Origin: Saccharothrix sp. NRRL B-16314 | GTDB lineage: Bacteria; Actinomycetota; Actinomycetes; Mycobacteriales; Pseudonocardiaceae | Length of the DNA: 64,000 bases | Assembly (NCBI RefSeq): GCF_000716595.1 | Contig: NZ_JNXC01000020.1 | Span: 62,001 to 126,000 of the forward strand | Direction of reading: 5' to 3' | Shown here: positions 9,550-19,912 of the stretch, piece by piece | How positions within the stretch are numbered: position 1 is the stretch's first letter | Layout of the letters: each line of letters begins with the position of its first letter | The notes under the pieces: model-generated | The model's database searches: none | Told to the model about the DNA's origin: nothing | What the model saw: only the letters and a program-made list of their open reading frames with translations | Position numbers and translations under genes: made by a program

Positions 9550-9561
9550 GGTTGATCAACC
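9550..9561. promoter_or_regulatory. 12-bp palindrome upstream of the M20 operon
   Basis: GGTTGATCAACC is a perfect palindrome 45 bp before the start at 9504, within an otherwise unremarkable 158-bp gap. It looks like a dimeric repressor operator; the cognate regulator is unknown and no regulator gene is adjacent. Confidence 0.4.
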
Positions 9562-9662
9562 GGCAACCGGTCGCGGGGCTGCGCCAAGCGGTGCTCGATG
9601 TTCGGTCAGACCGATCACGTCTGCGCAGGTCATGCTCAAAGCCGACCACACAGCGCCGAAAA

Positions 9663-9680
9663 GCTCCCACTGGGTGGGAG
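9663..9680 (-). terminator. rho-independent terminator
   Basis: Immediately after the stop of the minus-strand gene at 9681: CTCCCAC / GTGGGAG 7-bp stem (9664-9670 with 9674-9680), 3-nt loop, followed on the minus strand by CTTTT. A classical intrinsic terminator. Confidence 0.75.
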
Positions 9681-10010
9681 TCACCCCTTCTTACGACCCG
9701 CACGCCACTTCGACCACCGCTTCTTGTTGCGCCAGTACACGAGGGCGAACAGGAGCACCGCGATACCGCCGAGCCACAACTTCCGGCGCGTCTCGGCGCT
9801 CTTCTCGGGGGTCGGCTCCTGCGGCGCGTCGACCACGGGACCGGGGGCGGCCGGAGCCAGCTCGATCGAGCCGCCGGGTGCCAGGCTCTCCGTCTGCACC
9901 GCCGCCACCTGCGACGATGTCGTCACAGCGGTCCCTGTGCCGGACACGGTGAAGACACCGGCCAGTACCAGCAGGCACACCGCGAGCACAGATCGCCACA
10001 TGGCCGCCAA
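9681..10010 (-). CDS. small exported or bitopic membrane protein of unknown function
   Basis: 109 residues. An N-terminal hydrophobic segment (MWRSVLAVCLLVLAGVFTV, from residue 4) resembles a signal sequence. A Thr/Ser/Pro-rich extracellular stretch follows (about 25-70), then a second hydrophobic segment (LWLGGIAVLLFALVYW) and a strongly basic tail (RNKKRWSKWRAGRKKG). This is the layout of a small membrane protein with an outside loop and basic cytoplasmic end. No family was recognised. It has its own terminator directly downstream and lies alone between the M20 operon and the mut operon. Confidence 0.7.
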   Translation of the reverse strand: MAAMWRSVLAVCLLVLAGVFTVSGTGTAVTTSSQVAAVQTESLAPGGSIELAPAAPGPVVDAPQEPTPEKSAETRRKLWLGGIAVLLFALVYWRNKKRWSKWRAGRKKG

Positions 10011-10094
10011 GCCTAGCCACCGCCTTCCGTGGTTACCACTGTCAGTGGTCGTCCAAACCGGTGACCGTTCACGTCGCGTAGTGGTCCTGCTCGT

Positions 10095-11108
10095 TCACAC
10101 ACCGCGTTCGAACTCGCGGAACGCGCCCAGGATGCGTTCGGCGGCCAGCGTCGCGGTCAGTTCGCCATCACGCACCTGCCGCTCGACCTCGGGCACGACC
10201 GCGCGCACGGCAGGCGCCGCGCGCAGGCTCGTGAGCAACTGGTCGTGCACCATCGCCCAGGTCCAGTCCACCTGCTGCCGACGACGCCGTTCGGCCAGCT
10301 CACCGGCTTCTTCCAGGGTCGCCCGGTGCTTGCCGATCTGCTGCCACACGGCGTCCAGCCCGGTGCCGTCCAGACCGCTGCACGTCAGCACGGGCGGGTG
10401 CCACAGGGCGTCCGGCGGGCGCAGCATCCGCAGCGCGCCGGCCAGCTCGCGCGCCGCCTTGCGGGCGTCCAGCTCGTGCGGCCCGTCGGCCTTGTTGACC
10501 GCGATCACGTCGGCCAGCTCCAGCACGCCCTTCTTGATGCCCTGGAGCTGGTCGCCGGTGCGGGCGAGGGTGAGGAACAGCGAGCAGTCCGTCATGTTCG
10601 CCACCGCGACCTCGGACTGGCCGACGCCGACCGTCTCGACCAGCACCACGTCGTAGCCCGCCGCCTCGACCAGGACGATCGACTCGCGGGTCGCCTTGGC
10701 CACGCCGCCGAGCGTGCCGGACGTCGGGGACGGCCGGATGAACGCCGCCGGGTCCACCGCGAGCCGGGCCATCCTGGTCTTGTCGCCCAGGATCGAGCCG
10801 CCGGTCTTGGTGGACGACGGGTCCACCGCCAGCACCGCGACCCGGTGACCCTGCTCGGTCAGCATCGAGCCGAACGCGTCGATGAACGTCGACTTGCCCA
10901 CGCCGGGCACGCCGGTGATGCCGATGCGGTGCGCACCCGTCCCGGACGGACCGGAGGCGTGGGGCAGCAGCTCGACCAGCAGCTCCTGCGCCAGCACCCG
11001 GTGGTCCGCGCGCGTCGACTCGACCAGCGTGATGGCCTGGGCCAGCTTGCCGCGGTTGCCGGCGAGCACGCCCTTGGCGTACTCGCCGACGTCGATCCGC
11101 TTAGCCAT
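10095..11108 (-). CDS. meaB: methylmalonyl-CoA mutase-associated GTPase MeaB (ArgK/MeaB family)
   Basis: G3E-type GTPase that gates adenosylcobalamin loading into methylmalonyl-CoA mutase and protects it from inactivation. 337 residues with a P-loop [10 protein letters not shown] (about residue 57-66), the family-typical [18 protein letters not shown], the switch segment [10 protein letters not shown] and base-recognition NKADG. ATG at 11108 starts the conserved [10 protein letters not shown]; it overlaps the mutB stop by 8 nt, which implies translational coupling. The open frame upstream of this ATG is the shadow of mutB. Third gene of mutA-mutB-meaB. Confidence 0.95.
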   Translation of the reverse strand: MAKRIDVGEYAKGVLAGNRGKLAQAITLVESTRADHRVLAQELLVELLPHASGPSGTGAHRIGITGVPGVGKSTFIDAFGSMLTEQGHRVAVLAVDPSSTKTGGSILGDKTRMARLAVDPAAFIRPSPTSGTLGGVAKATRESIVLVEAAGYDVVLVETVGVGQSEVAVANMTDCSLFLTLARTGDQLQGIKKGVLELADVIAVNKADGPHELDARKAARELAGALRMLRPPDALWHPPVLTCSGLDGTGLDAVWQQIGKHRATLEEAGELAERRRRQQVDWTWAMVHDQLLTSLRAAPAVRAVVPEVERQVRDGELTATLAAERILGAFREFERGV

Positions 11109-13305
11109 CTCGTCCCGGCTGCTCGGCCGCGAACTCCTCGTGGCCCAGCTGCACGGCGAGCTTGCGCAGCAGGTCACCGGCCGCGTCGGCGATGACCGTG
11201 CCGGGCGGGAAGATCGCCGCCGCGCCCGCCTCGCGCAGCGCGTCGAAGTCCTGCGGCGGGATCACGCCGCCGACCACGATCATGATGTCCTCGCGGCCGG
11301 ACTCGGCCAGCGCCGAGCGCAGCGCGGGCACCAGCGTGAGGTGACCGGCGGCCAGCGACGACACCCCGACGATGTGCACGTCCGCCTCGACGGCCTGGCG
11401 GGCGACCTCGTCCGGGGTCTGGAACAGCGGGCCGACGTCCACGTCGAAGCCGAGGTCGGCGAACGCGGTCGCGATCACCTTCTGGCCGCGGTCGTGGCCG
11501 TCCTGGCCCATCTTCGCGACCAGGATGCGGGGACGGCGGCCCTCGGCCTCGTTGAACGCCGCCACGACCTCGCGCGTCGACTCCACGTTGGACACCGAGC
11601 CGGCCTCCTCGCGGTAAACCCCCGTGATGGTGCGGATCTGCGCGGAGTGCCGGCCCCAGACCTTGCCCAGCGCCTCGGAGATCTCGCCGACGGTGGCCTT
11701 GGCGCGGGCCGCGGAGATGGCCAGCTCCAACAGGTTCCCGTCCGCGCCGGCCGCCCGGGTCAGGGCGTCCAGCGCACCGTCCACTGCGGACTGGTCGCGT
11801 TCTTCGCGCAACCGGGCCAGTTTCGCGAGCTGCTGCGCGCGCACGCCGGCGTTGTCCACTTTGAGCACGTCGATGTGCTCGTCGACCTCGACCTGGTACT
11901 TGTTGACGCCGATCACCGGCTGCCGGCCGGAGTCGATCCGCGCCTGGGTGCGCGCGGCGGCCTCCTCGATGCGCAGCTTCGGGATGCCCGCGTCGATGGC
12001 CTGCGCCATGCCGCCCGCGGCCTCGACCTCGCTGATGTGCGACCACGCGCGGTGCGCCAGGTCGTGCGTGAGGCGTTCCACGAACGCGCTGCCGCCCCAC
12101 GGGTCGATCACCCGCGTGGTGCCCGACTCCTGCTGGAGCAGCAGCTGGGTGTTGCGGGCGATGCGCGCGGAGAAGTCCGTCGGCAGCGCCAGCGCCTCGT
12201 CCAACGCGTTGGTGTGCAACGACTGCGTGTGGCCCTGGGTCGCGGCCATCGCCTCGACGCACGTGCGTGCGACGTTGTTGAACACGTCCTGCGCGGTGAG
12301 CGACCAGCCGGACGTCTGGCAGTGCGTGCGCAGCGACAGCGACTTCGGGTTCTTCGCGTCGAAGCCCTTCACCAGCTTCGCCCACAGCAGCCGGGCCGCG
12401 CGCAGCTTGGCGACCTCCATGAAGAAGTTCATGCCGACGGCCCAGAAGAACGACAGCCGGGGCGCGAACGCGTCGACGTCCAGGCCCGCGTCACGGCCCG
12501 CGCGCAGGTACTCCACGCCGTCCGCGAGCGTGTAGGCCAGCTCCAGGTCGGCCGTCGCGCCGGCTTCCTGCATGTGGTAGCCGGAGATCGAGATGGAGTT
12601 GAACTTCGGCATCCGCTGCGACGTGAACGAGAAGATGTCGGAGATGATCCGCATCGACGGCTGCGGCGGGTAGATGTAGGTGTTGCGGACCATGAACTCC
12701 TTGAGGATGTCGTTCTGGATGGTCCCGGCCAGCTGCTCCGGCGCCACCCCCTGCTCCTCGGCCGCGACGACGTACAGCGCCAGGATCGGCAGCACCGCGC
12801 CGTTCATGGTCATCGACACGCTCATCTTGTCGAGCGGAATGCGGTCGAACAGCTGCCGCATGTCGTAGATCGAGTCGATGGCCACGCCCGCCATGCCGAC
12901 GTCACCGGCCACCCGCGGGTGGTCCGAGTCGTAGCCGCGGTGGGTGGCCAGGTCGAACGCGACCGAGAGGCCCTTCTGGCCGGCCGCGAGGTTGCGGCGG
13001 TAGAAGGCGTTGGACTCCTCGGCGGTGGAGAACCCGGCGTACTGCCGGATGGTCCACGGCTGGTTCACGTACATCGTCGGGTACGGGCCGCGCATGAACG
13101 GCGCGATACCGGGGTAGGTGCCCAGGAAGTCGAGGCCCTCGGTGTCCGCGGCCGTGTAGACGGGCTTGACGCCGATGCCTTCCGGCGTCTCCCACATCAG
13201 CGCGTCCGCACCCTTGCCGGTCGCCTCCTGGAGGGCGGTCTGCCACTGCGCGGCGGTGGCGGCGGTGGGCTCGCCGAGGTCGACCTCGGCGAAGTTGGGG
13301 ATCAT
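11101..13305 (-). CDS. mutB: methylmalonyl-CoA mutase, large (alpha) subunit
   Basis: Adenosylcobalamin-dependent interconversion of methylmalonyl-CoA and succinyl-CoA, linking propionate, odd-chain and branched-chain catabolism to the TCA cycle. 734 residues: N-terminal TIM barrel with the substrate tunnel segment [20 protein letters not shown] (about 80-100), linker, then the C-terminal B12-binding Rossmann domain with the base-off motif GQDGHDRG (DxHxxG), GVSSLAAGH and [13 protein letters not shown] 13305 overlaps the mutA stop by ATGA. Family length is about 730-750 residues. Confidence 0.97.
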   Translation of the reverse strand: MIPNFAEVDLGEPTAATAAQWQTALQEATGKGADALMWETPEGIGVKPVYTAADTEGLDFLGTYPGIAPFMRGPYPTMYVNQPWTIRQYAGFSTAEESNAFYRRNLAAGQKGLSVAFDLATHRGYDSDHPRVAGDVGMAGVAIDSIYDMRQLFDRIPLDKMSVSMTMNGAVLPILALYVVAAEEQGVAPEQLAGTIQNDILKEFMVRNTYIYPPQPSMRIISDIFSFTSQRMPKFNSISISGYHMQEAGATADLELAYTLADGVEYLRAGRDAGLDVDAFAPRLSFFWAVGMNFFMEVAKLRAARLLWAKLVKGFDAKNPKSLSLRTHCQTSGWSLTAQDVFNNVARTCVEAMAATQGHTQSLHTNALDEALALPTDFSARIARNTQLLLQQESGTTRVIDPWGGSAFVERLTHDLAHRAWSHISEVEAAGGMAQAIDAGIPKLRIEEAAARTQARIDSGRQPVIGVNKYQVEVDEHIDVLKVDNAGVRAQQLAKLARLREERDQSAVDGALDALTRAAGADGNLLELAISAARAKATVGEISEALGKVWGRHSAQIRTITGVYREEAGSVSNVESTREVVAAFNEAEGRRPRILVAKMGQDGHDRGQKVIATAFADLGFDVDVGPLFQTPDEVARQAVEADVHIVGVSSLAAGHLTLVPALRSALAESGREDIMIVVGGVIPPQDFDALREAGAAAIFPPGTVIADAAGDLLRKLAVQLGHEEFAAEQPGRDG

Positions 13306-15110
13306 CGCTGGACTCCGCTTGAGGTAGGGACGGCCAGTGCCTCGAACGTGTGCTCCAGCACGTCGAGCGCCGAGCAGCCCATGAACACGTACTCGTCGAT
13401 CTGCGCGCCGGAATCGGAGGCAGTCGACTTCTTGCCCGCCAACAGGACGCGCTCGGCACCCGCCGCGCGCAGCGCCTCCGCCACCGGCGCGGCCAGCTCG
13501 GCGTAGCTCGTCTCGCTGCCGCACAGGCACGCGATCCGGGCGCCGCTCTCGCGGAACCGCTCGACCACGTCCTCGACCGTCCTGGTGGGACCGGCGTTCG
13601 GCGTCTCGATGCCGCCCGCCTGGAACAGGTTCGCCGCGAACGACGCCCGCGCGGTGTGCGCGGCCACCGGGCCGAGCGTGGCGAGGAAGACCTTCGGGCG
13701 TTCCGGGGTCGCCTCCGCCGCGTCACGCAGCGCCTCGTACGCCTCGGCGTACCGGACGCGCGGCAGGCCGCCTCCCGGTTCCGCGGGCGCGGATCGGCGG
13801 GTGACGGGCTGCTCGGCCAGGTTCGGGAACTCGCTGACGCCGGTGATCGCGTCGGACCGGTCGGCCAGCCGCTTGCGGCGGTTCTCCCAGGTCACGGCCA
13901 TGCGGTCGGCGACGAGGTCGAACGCCGCCGGCAGCCCGCCGGCGGCCTCGATCTCCTGGAACCACGCCCACGCGGCGTGCGCGAGGTCGTCGGTGAGCCG
14001 TTCCACGTACCAGGAGCCGCCCGCCGGGTCGATCACGCCGGCCAGCCGCGACTCCTCCAGCAGCAGCGACTGGGTGTTGCGGGCGATGCGCCGGGAGAAG
14101 TCGTCGGAGAGGCCGATGGCCGCGTCGAACGGCAGCACGGTCACCGCGTCGGCACCGCCGAGGCCCGCGCCGAAGCACGCCAGGGTGGTGCGGAGCATGT
14201 TCACCCACGGGTCGCGGCGGGTCATCATCGCGGGCGACGTGACCGCGTGCTGGAGCTGCGCGCTCGGCGCGCCGGCGACCTCGGTGACCCTGGCCCACAA
14301 GCGCCGGGCGGCGCGGAACTTGGCGATGGTGAGGAACTGGTCGGCGGACGCCGCGTACCGGAACTCCAGCAGCCGCACGGCTTCCGCGACGCTCAGCCCG
14401 GTACCGGTCAGGTGCCGCAGGTACGCGACACCGGCCGCGAGGGACGCGCCGAGTTCCTGCGCGTCCGAGCCACCGGCCTCGTGGAACGGAAGACCGTCCA
14501 CAACGACCACTCGCAGCTCGGGGAACGCCCGCGCCTTGCCCAGGAGATCCGTCAACGCGGCGAAGTCGGCGGGCTGCCCGGTGCGGGCGCGCACGCCCAA
14601 CGGGTCCGCGCCGAGGTTGCCCCGCACCTCGCTCGGCAGCACCGGCCGCTGGTCCCAGACCCGCAGCATGGCGCGGCCCGCGTCGAGGAAGCCCTCGCCG
14701 CCGTCGACCACGATCGGCGCGAGGTCCAGGTAGACGTCGGCCAGCACGTCGTCGTACGCGGCCGGGTCGAGGCCCTTGAGCCACAGCGACGTGACGCCGT
14801 TCTCCAGGTCGGCCATGACCGCCTCGCGGTCCGCGACCCGGTGCTGCTGCCGCACGTCCCAGCCCTCGACCGCGCCCTGGGGGCGACCGCCGCGGGTGAA
14901 CGGGGCCAGACCGGGAAAACCGGCGTCCGGCACCTGGTCGTCGGCCGTGTAGAGCGGCTGGACCTCGATGCCGTCGTATGTGGTGGTGATCAGAGAACCG
15001 AAGTCGGCACCCGACTTCCGCAGCACACCCTGGACCAGTTCCAGCCACTGCTCTCGGTCAGGGGTGGGGAACTCGGCGGCCAGCGCCAACTCGCCTGACG
15101 GGTCCATCAT
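13302..15110 (-). CDS. mutA: methylmalonyl-CoA mutase, small (beta) subunit
   Basis: A 602-residue partner of MutB. It shares the barrel fold ([42 protein letters not shown]), but its cobalamin-domain equivalent lacks the DxHxxG motif, as expected for the structural, non-catalytic beta subunit of actinobacterial mutases. Two in-frame ATGs open the gene (15110, 15107); the second has better spacing from GGAG. First gene of mutA-mutB-meaB, and each junction is a 4-8 nt overlap, so the three products are probably made in fixed ratio. The 85-bp upstream gap is shared with the divergent kinase gene. Confidence 0.95.
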   Translation of the reverse strand: MMDPSGELALAAEFPTPDREQWLELVQGVLRKSGADFGSLITTTYDGIEVQPLYTADDQVPDAGFPGLAPFTRGGRPQGAVEGWDVRQQHRVADREAVMADLENGVTSLWLKGLDPAAYDDVLADVYLDLAPIVVDGGEGFLDAGRAMLRVWDQRPVLPSEVRGNLGADPLGVRARTGQPADFAALTDLLGKARAFPELRVVVVDGLPFHEAGGSDAQELGASLAAGVAYLRHLTGTGLSVAEAVRLLEFRYAASADQFLTIAKFRAARRLWARVTEVAGAPSAQLQHAVTSPAMMTRRDPWVNMLRTTLACFGAGLGGADAVTVLPFDAAIGLSDDFSRRIARNTQSLLLEESRLAGVIDPAGGSWYVERLTDDLAHAAWAWFQEIEAAGGLPAAFDLVADRMAVTWENRRKRLADRSDAITGVSEFPNLAEQPVTRRSAPAEPGGGLPRVRYAEAYEALRDAAEATPERPKVFLATLGPVAAHTARASFAANLFQAGGIETPNAGPTRTVEDVVERFRESGARIACLCGSETSYAELAAPVAEALRAAGAERVLLAGKKSTASDSGAQIDEYVFMGCSALDVLEHTFEALAVPTSSGVQR

Positions 15111-15195
15111 GCTCCGCAGTCTTGTTTACCGGTGAGTACGGCGGCTATGTGAGGTTCACCGCCGTGAACGATGCAGACGCCAGTCTTCCACGGGG

Positions 15196-16914
15196 GTGAA
15201 TGATGGCGCAGTGGAAACGGAGCGTCTGATCGCCGGCCGCTATCGCCTGCGGCACGTGCTGGGACGCGGCTCGATGGGCACGGTTTGGGCCGCACACGAC
15301 GAAGTCCTGCGCCGGGACGTCGCCGTGAAGGAGATCCTGCGCCCTCCCGGTACGCCGGACGACGAAGCGGAGTTGCTTCGGGAACGCACACTCCGCGAGG
15401 CCCGTTCCGCTGCCGCTCTGGCCCATCCCAACCTCGTGACGCTCTACGACGTGGTACAGGCCGACGGCGACCCCTACGTGGTGATGGAACTGGTGCCGTC
15501 GTCGTCGCTGGCGGAGGTGGTGCGGCAGCGCGGGCCGCTGACCGACGTGCAGGGCGCGGTCGTGGCGGACGCGGTGGCCGCCGCGCTGGAGGCCGCGCAC
15601 CGGGCCGGGATCACGCACCGGGACGTGAAGCCGGGCAACGTGCTGGTGGCCGACGACGGCCGGGTGAAGCTGACCGACTTCGGCATCGCGCGCAACGTCG
15701 CCGAGGCCACGCTGACCAGTCGGGGGATCGCGCTGGGCACGCCCGCGTTCATCGCGCCGGAGGTGGCGGCGGGCGAGGCGGTGTCGTTCGCGGCGGACCA
15801 GTGGTCGCTGGGCGCGACGTTGTTCGCGGCGATGACCGGGCAGCAGCCGTTCGAGGGCGCGAACGTGCTCCAGACGATCAACCAGGTGGTGCACGGCGAG
15901 GTGCCGTCGGCGTCGGCCTGCGGTGCGCTGGAGCCGGTGGTGGCCGGGTTGATGACGAAGACGCCCGATGACCGGATGTCCTTGGGCGAGGTGCGGCGGC
16001 AGGTCCGGCCGCTGCTGCCCGAGCTGGGCACCGACGTCTTCCCCGCCTCGGCGCCGTCCCGCCCGGTGGTGGAGATCGAGCGCCCGCCGGTCGTGGAGGC
16101 CGAACGCCCGCCGGAGGTCCCGGTCAGGCCGTCGGTCCCGCCGGAGACCCCGCTGGCCGCCGACCCCGGGCCGCTGCCGTTCGCGGTGGTGGCGCCGCCG
16201 ACCCTCGAACTGCTGCGGCGGCGACCGGCGGCGAGCCTGGTGGTGGCCCTGTCGGCGGTGGTGCTGTTCGCGATCGGCAGCGTGTCCGGCTTCGCGCTGA
16301 CCAGGACCGTGGCCGGCGCGTCGCTGCTGCCGCCGCCACCGCAGAGCACGCCGACCCTGCCGGTGATCATCGAGACGCCGTCGCTGCTGCCCGTCACCGC
16401 CTCGGCCGCCGCCGCGAACGGCGAGCAGGGCGCGGAGTTCACCATCGACGTCGGGCCGGACTGGACCAGCTTCCTCGAGCAGCGGATGAACAACGGGCTG
16501 GGGCCGAGCACGGTCGTGCACCTGGTCGCGCCGAACGGCCTGTACGAGGTGGCCGTGCAGCGGTTCCCGGACTTCTACGAGCGGAACACGATCGACGACT
16601 ACCTCGGGCTCGTGCGGTCGCGGTGGGCCGAGGGCCAGTACTTCGGCGAGGCGCTGGAGCCGACGGCGGACCTGCCGCAGGGTGGGCCCGAGTCGGCCGT
16701 CCAGTTCGCCTACCGGACCGTCGAGCGGGCGACCACGTTGGCCCGCGGTTCCGCGCCCGCAGGCCCTGACCTGCGCCGAAGCCGGTACTCGCGGGTCCTG
16801 CCGCGGGGCAACGACCTGTGGGTGGTCGAGGTCGTGGTGCCGACGGAGCAGGAGGAGATGGGCCGGGACCGGCTGTTCGAGACCATCGCGAACACGTTCG
16901 AAGTGCGGGATTAG
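15196..16914 (+). CDS. transmembrane Ser/Thr protein kinase (PknB-like) with extracytoplasmic domain
   Basis: 572 residues from the GTG at 15196 (a GTG at 15211 is an alternative). Hanks-type kinase domain at about 16-275: glycine loop [12 protein letters not shown] Lys45 (VAVKEI), catalytic Asp143 in [12 protein letters not shown] at 161-163, activation-loop Thr/Ser residues before [10 protein letters not shown] proline-rich juxtamembrane stretch (about 285-335) is followed by one membrane helix (about 348-370) and a roughly 200-residue outer domain without PASTA repeats, resembling small secreted lipoprotein-like sensor domains. Predicted to sense an envelope signal; target proteins are unknown. 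Divergent from mutA, upstream of punA. Confidence 0.93.
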   Translation: MNDGAVETERLIAGRYRLRHVLGRGSMGTVWAAHDEVLRRDVAVKEILRPPGTPDDEAELLRERTLREARSAAALAHPNLVTLYDVVQADGDPYVVMELVPSSSLAEVVRQRGPLTDVQGAVVADAVAAALEAAHRAGITHRDVKPGNVLVADDGRVKLTDFGIARNVAEATLTSRGIALGTPAFIAPEVAAGEAVSFAADQWSLGATLFAAMTGQQPFEGANVLQTINQVVHGEVPSASACGALEPVVAGLMTKTPDDRMSLGEVRRQVRPLLPELGTDVFPASAPSRPVVEIERPPVVEAERPPEVPVRPSVPPETPLAADPGPLPFAVVAPPTLELLRRRPAASLVVALSAVVLFAIGSVSGFALTRTVAGASLLPPPPQSTPTLPVIIETPSLLPVTASAAAANGEQGAEFTIDVGPDWTSFLEQRMNNGLGPSTVVHLVAPNGLYEVAVQRFPDFYERNTIDDYLGLVRSRWAEGQYFGEALEPTADLPQGGPESAVQFAYRTVERATTLARGSAPAGPDLRRSRYSRVLPRGNDLWVVEVVVPTEQEEMGRDRLFETIANTFEVRD

Positions 16915-16966
16915 CGGCGGCACCGGCCGGCCGCAGGCACTGCGGGCAGCGCGCGAGGTCGGCTAT

Positions 16967-16972
16967 TAGGCT
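16967..16972 (+). promoter_or_regulatory. -10 element of a leaderless punA transcript
   Basis: TAGGCT ends 7 nt before the GTG start codon at 16980, with no Shine-Dalgarno sequence between. This is the standard geometry of actinobacterial leaderless promoters, where transcription starts at the start codon. Confidence 0.6.
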
Positions 16973-16979
16973 CGCGGCC

Positions 16980-17792
16980 GTGACCGCCATCAGTGAGAAC
17001 ACCACCCCCGAGGCCCTGGCCACCGACGCCGCGAAGGCCTTGGCCGAGCGGACCGGGGTGGCCAAGCACGACATCGCCGTCGTCCTCGGTTCGGGCTGGC
17101 GCCCGGCCGCCGACCTGATCGGCGAGCCCACCGCCGAGGTGCCCATGGGCGAGCTGCCCGGGTTCGAGCCGCCCACCGCCGTGGGCCACGGCGGCACCGT
17201 ACGGTCGGTGGCCGTCGGCGACAAGAACGTGCTGGTCATGCTGGGCCGCACGCACGGCTACGAGGGCAAGGGCGTGACCAAGGTCGTGCACGGCGTGCGC
17301 ACGGCAGCCGCGGCCGGCGTCTCCACGGTCGTGCTGACCAACGCGGCCGGTGGCCTGCGCCAGGGCATGGCGGTCGGCCAGCCGGTGCTGATCGGCGACC
17401 ACCTGAACCTGACCGCGTCGTCCCCGCTGGTGGGCGCGCGGTTCGTGGACCTCACGGACCTGTACTCGCCGCGGCTGCGGCAGCTCGCGCGGGAGATCGA
17501 CCCGTCGCTGGAGGAAGGCGTCTACGCGGGCCTGCCGGGGCCGCACTTCGAGACGCCCGCCGAGATCCGGATGCTGCGCACGATGGGCGCGGACCTGGTC
17601 GGCATGTCCACCGTGCTGGAGGCCATCGCGGCCCGCGCGGAGGGCGTGGAGGTGTTCGGCCTGTCGCTGGTGACGAACCTGGCCGCGGGCATCACCGGCG
17701 AACCGCTCAACCACGAAGAGGTGCTGGAGGCCGGTCAGGCCGCGGCGAGCCGGATGGGCGCGCTGCTGCGCGACCTCGTGGACCGGGCGTAG
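16980..17792 (+). CDS. punA: purine nucleoside phosphorylase (trimeric type)
   Basis: Phosphorolysis of (deoxy)inosine and (deoxy)guanosine to base and (deoxy)ribose-1-phosphate. 270 residues with the trimeric PNP signatures [63 protein letters not shown] and [11 protein letters not shown] at 16980 is chosen because a leaderless -10 (TAGGCT) sits 7 nt upstream and the longer open frame overlaps the kinase gene. It lies 34 bp upstream of pmmB, the same order as Rv3307 (deoD)-Rv3308 (pmmB) in M. tuberculosis, so the pair is probably functionally linked in nucleoside-sugar use. Confidence 0.95.
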   Translation: MTAISENTTPEALATDAAKALAERTGVAKHDIAVVLGSGWRPAADLIGEPTAEVPMGELPGFEPPTAVGHGGTVRSVAVGDKNVLVMLGRTHGYEGKGVTKVVHGVRTAAAAGVSTVVLTNAAGGLRQGMAVGQPVLIGDHLNLTASSPLVGARFVDLTDLYSPRLRQLAREIDPSLEEGVYAGLPGPHFETPAEIRMLRTMGADLVGMSTVLEAIAARAEGVEVFGLSLVTNLAAGITGEPLNHEEVLEAGQAAASRMGALLRDLVDRA

Positions 17793-17826
17793 AGCCTCCG
17801 CACGTGCTCCTCTCACCGGAGGTTCG

Positions 17827-19452
17827 ATGAACAGCAGCCTGACCCCTGCCCTGCGCGACGCGGCGTTCCGCTGGATCGCGGACGACCCGGACGCCGCGAC
17901 GCGCCTGGAGTTGCAGACCGTCCTGGCGCGGGCGATGGGTGGTGACGCCTCCGCCGCCGACGACCTGGCGGACCGGATGTCGGGGCCGTTGACGTTCGGC
18001 ACGGCCGGGCTGCGCGGGCCGGTGCGGGCCGGGCCGAACGGGATGAACCGGGCCGTCGTCATCCGCACGACGGCAGGTCTCGCCGCGTGGCTCAAGGCGA
18101 ACGGGCACGTCGGCACGGTGTTCGTCGGGCGCGACGCGCGCCACGGGTCGGAGGACTTCGCCGCCGCCACCGCCGGTGTGCTGGCGGGCGCCGGGTTCAC
18201 CGTGCGGGTGCTGCCGGAGCCGTTGCCGACGCCGGTCCTGGCGTTCCTCGTCAAGCGGCACGACGCGGTCGCGGGCGTGCAGATCACCGCGTCGCACAAC
18301 CCGCCCGCGGACAACGGCTACAAGCTGTACCTGGCCGGTGGCGGGCAGATCGTGCCGCCGGAGGACCGGGCGATCGAGGCGGCGATCCGGGGTGTGCCGG
18401 CCGCCGTGTCGGTGCCGCTGTCGGACGACTACCTGCCGGTGTCCGACGCGGAGGTGGACGAGTACCTGGAGCGGGTGGCGTCGCTGCCGCGCGGCGTGGC
18501 GCGCGAGCTGCGGGTCGCGTTGACGCCGATGCACGGTGTCGGCGGTGCGACGGCGGTGGAGGCGTTGCGGCGGGCCGGGTTCACCGACGTGCGGGTGGTG
18601 CGGGAGCAGGCCGTGCCGGACCCGACGTTCCCGACGGTGTCGTTCCCGAACCCGGAGGAGCCCGGGGCGGCGGACCGGTTGCTGGAGCTGGCGGCGGCCG
18701 AGTCGGCCGACCTGGCCATCGCGCTGGACCCGGACGCGGACCGGTGCGCGCTGGGCGTCCGGGAGCGCGACGGGTCGTGGCGGATGCTGCGCGGCGACGA
18801 GACGGGCGTGCTGCTCGGGTCGCTGGTTCTGTCCACTGTGGACGGACCAGATCCGTTGGTGGCGACCACGATCGTGTCGTCGTCGTTGCTGAAGTCGATC
18901 GCGGCGGCGCGCGGCGCGCGGTACGCGGAGACGTTGACCGGGTTCAAGTGGTTGGTGCGCGCGGGCGAGGGCTTGGTGTTCGCGTACGAGGAGGCGTTGG
19001 GCAACTGCGTCGACCCGGCGCACGTGAACGACAAGGACGGCATCTCGGCGGCCGTGGTGGCGTGCGACCTGGCGGCCGGGTTGAAGGCGTCCGGGCGCAC
19101 CCTGCTGGACGCGCTCGACCAGCTCGCCGTCGAGCACGGCCTGCACCTGACCGACCAGGTCTCACTGCGGTTCACCGACCTGAGCCGGATCGGGGCGTTG
19201 ACGGCCCGGTTGCGCGCCGACCCGCCGGCGGGCTTCGCCTTCGAGGACCTGCTGCCCGAGGCCGACGTGGTGCGGCTCACGAAGGAGGGCGTGCGGGTGG
19301 TCGTGCGGCCGTCCGGCACGGAGCCGAAGCTCAAGGCGTACCTGGAGGTCGTCGAGCCGGTCGCGGACGACCTGCCGGCCGCCCGCGTACGCGCCGAGGG
19401 CAGGTTGGCCGAGCTCCGGACTCAGGTGTCGGACCTGCTCACGGCACCATAG
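17827..19452 (+). CDS. pmmB: alpha-D-phosphohexomutase superfamily enzyme (PmmB / phosphopentomutase-like)
   Basis: 541 residues with the four phosphohexomutase domains: the phospho-Ser loop ITASHNP (Ser156), metal loop LDPDADR, a sugar-recognition segment near EEALGNCV, and the phosphate-binding loop RPSGTEPKLKAY. GGAGG precedes the ATG by 5 nt. The length and the N-terminal LTFGTAGLRG are of the PGM2-like group, which includes phosphopentomutases that convert (deoxy)ribose-1-phosphate to the 5-phosphate. Placement directly after purine nucleoside phosphorylase favours that role over phosphomannomutase, although the mycobacterial orthologue is named pmmB. The 3' end overlaps the convergent gene by 14 nt. 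Confidence 0.9.
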   Translation: MNSSLTPALRDAAFRWIADDPDAATRLELQTVLARAMGGDASAADDLADRMSGPLTFGTAGLRGPVRAGPNGMNRAVVIRTTAGLAAWLKANGHVGTVFVGRDARHGSEDFAAATAGVLAGAGFTVRVLPEPLPTPVLAFLVKRHDAVAGVQITASHNPPADNGYKLYLAGGGQIVPPEDRAIEAAIRGVPAAVSVPLSDDYLPVSDAEVDEYLERVASLPRGVARELRVALTPMHGVGGATAVEALRRAGFTDVRVVREQAVPDPTFPTVSFPNPEEPGAADRLLELAAAESADLAIALDPDADRCALGVRERDGSWRMLRGDETGVLLGSLVLSTVDGPDPLVATTIVSSSLLKSIAAARGARYAETLTGFKWLVRAGEGLVFAYEEALGNCVDPAHVNDKDGISAAVVACDLAAGLKASGRTLLDALDQLAVEHGLHLTDQVSLRFTDLSRIGALTARLRADPPAGFAFEDLLPEADVVRLTKEGVRVVVRPSGTEPKLKAYLEVVEPVADDLPAARVRAEGRLAELRTQVSDLLTAP

Positions 19453-19771
19453 CGATCAGCAGGCAGAGCACGGCGACGACGAGCGCACCGCCCGCCACCA
19501 GGTACGGCCGCCTGGTCGGCGGGCTCACCGGGCGGGACCGGTTCTGGGTGGCGGCGGCGACCGAGATCCGGCCCGCGATGTAGCTGGTCGTGCACAGCGC
19601 CACACCGGCCGCCAGGATCATCGTGTTGACGTCCCACGGGCTGTGGTCGACCCCCGGCCACAGCGCGATGAACACCAGCGGCAGGCCGATGAGCCCGACA
19701 CCGATGCCGACACCGGCACCCCACGTCATCCGCCGGTTCCGCTGCATCGTGGCGATACTCCGAGTTTCCAT
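19439..19771 (-). CDS. small three-helix membrane protein
   Basis: 110 residues from the ATG at 19771, which follows GGAGGGAG with good spacing (the open frame continues to 19939 without support). Three hydrophobic segments are evident: about residues 17-38 (GAGVGIGVGLIGLPLVFIAL), 46-64 and 88-108, with a basic, proline-containing loop before the last. No family or function was recognised. It converges on and overlaps pmmB by 14 nt. Confidence 0.7.
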   Translation of the reverse strand: METRSIATMQRNRRMTWGAGVGIGVGLIGLPLVFIALWPGVDHSPWDVNTMILAAGVALCTTSYIAGRISVAAATQNRSRPVSPPTRRPYLVAGGALVVAVLCLLIAMVP

Positions 19772-19912
19772 GACTCCCTCCCGTGCACTGCTACTACTGA
19801 AGACGCACAACGGCCGCATCGGTTCCCGGCGGCCGTGAACCGGCTCGTCACCGGGCGTGACCATGCTACCGAGCGGTTGCGCGCCGTCCCGGTGCGCGGC
19901 AGCCTGTCCCGC

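Noticed and set aside
10882..13506. 874-codon plus-strand open frame opposite meaB-mutB
   Set aside because: Antisense shadow of a conserved GC-rich gene pair; the translation is low-complexity Arg/His/Val without domains.
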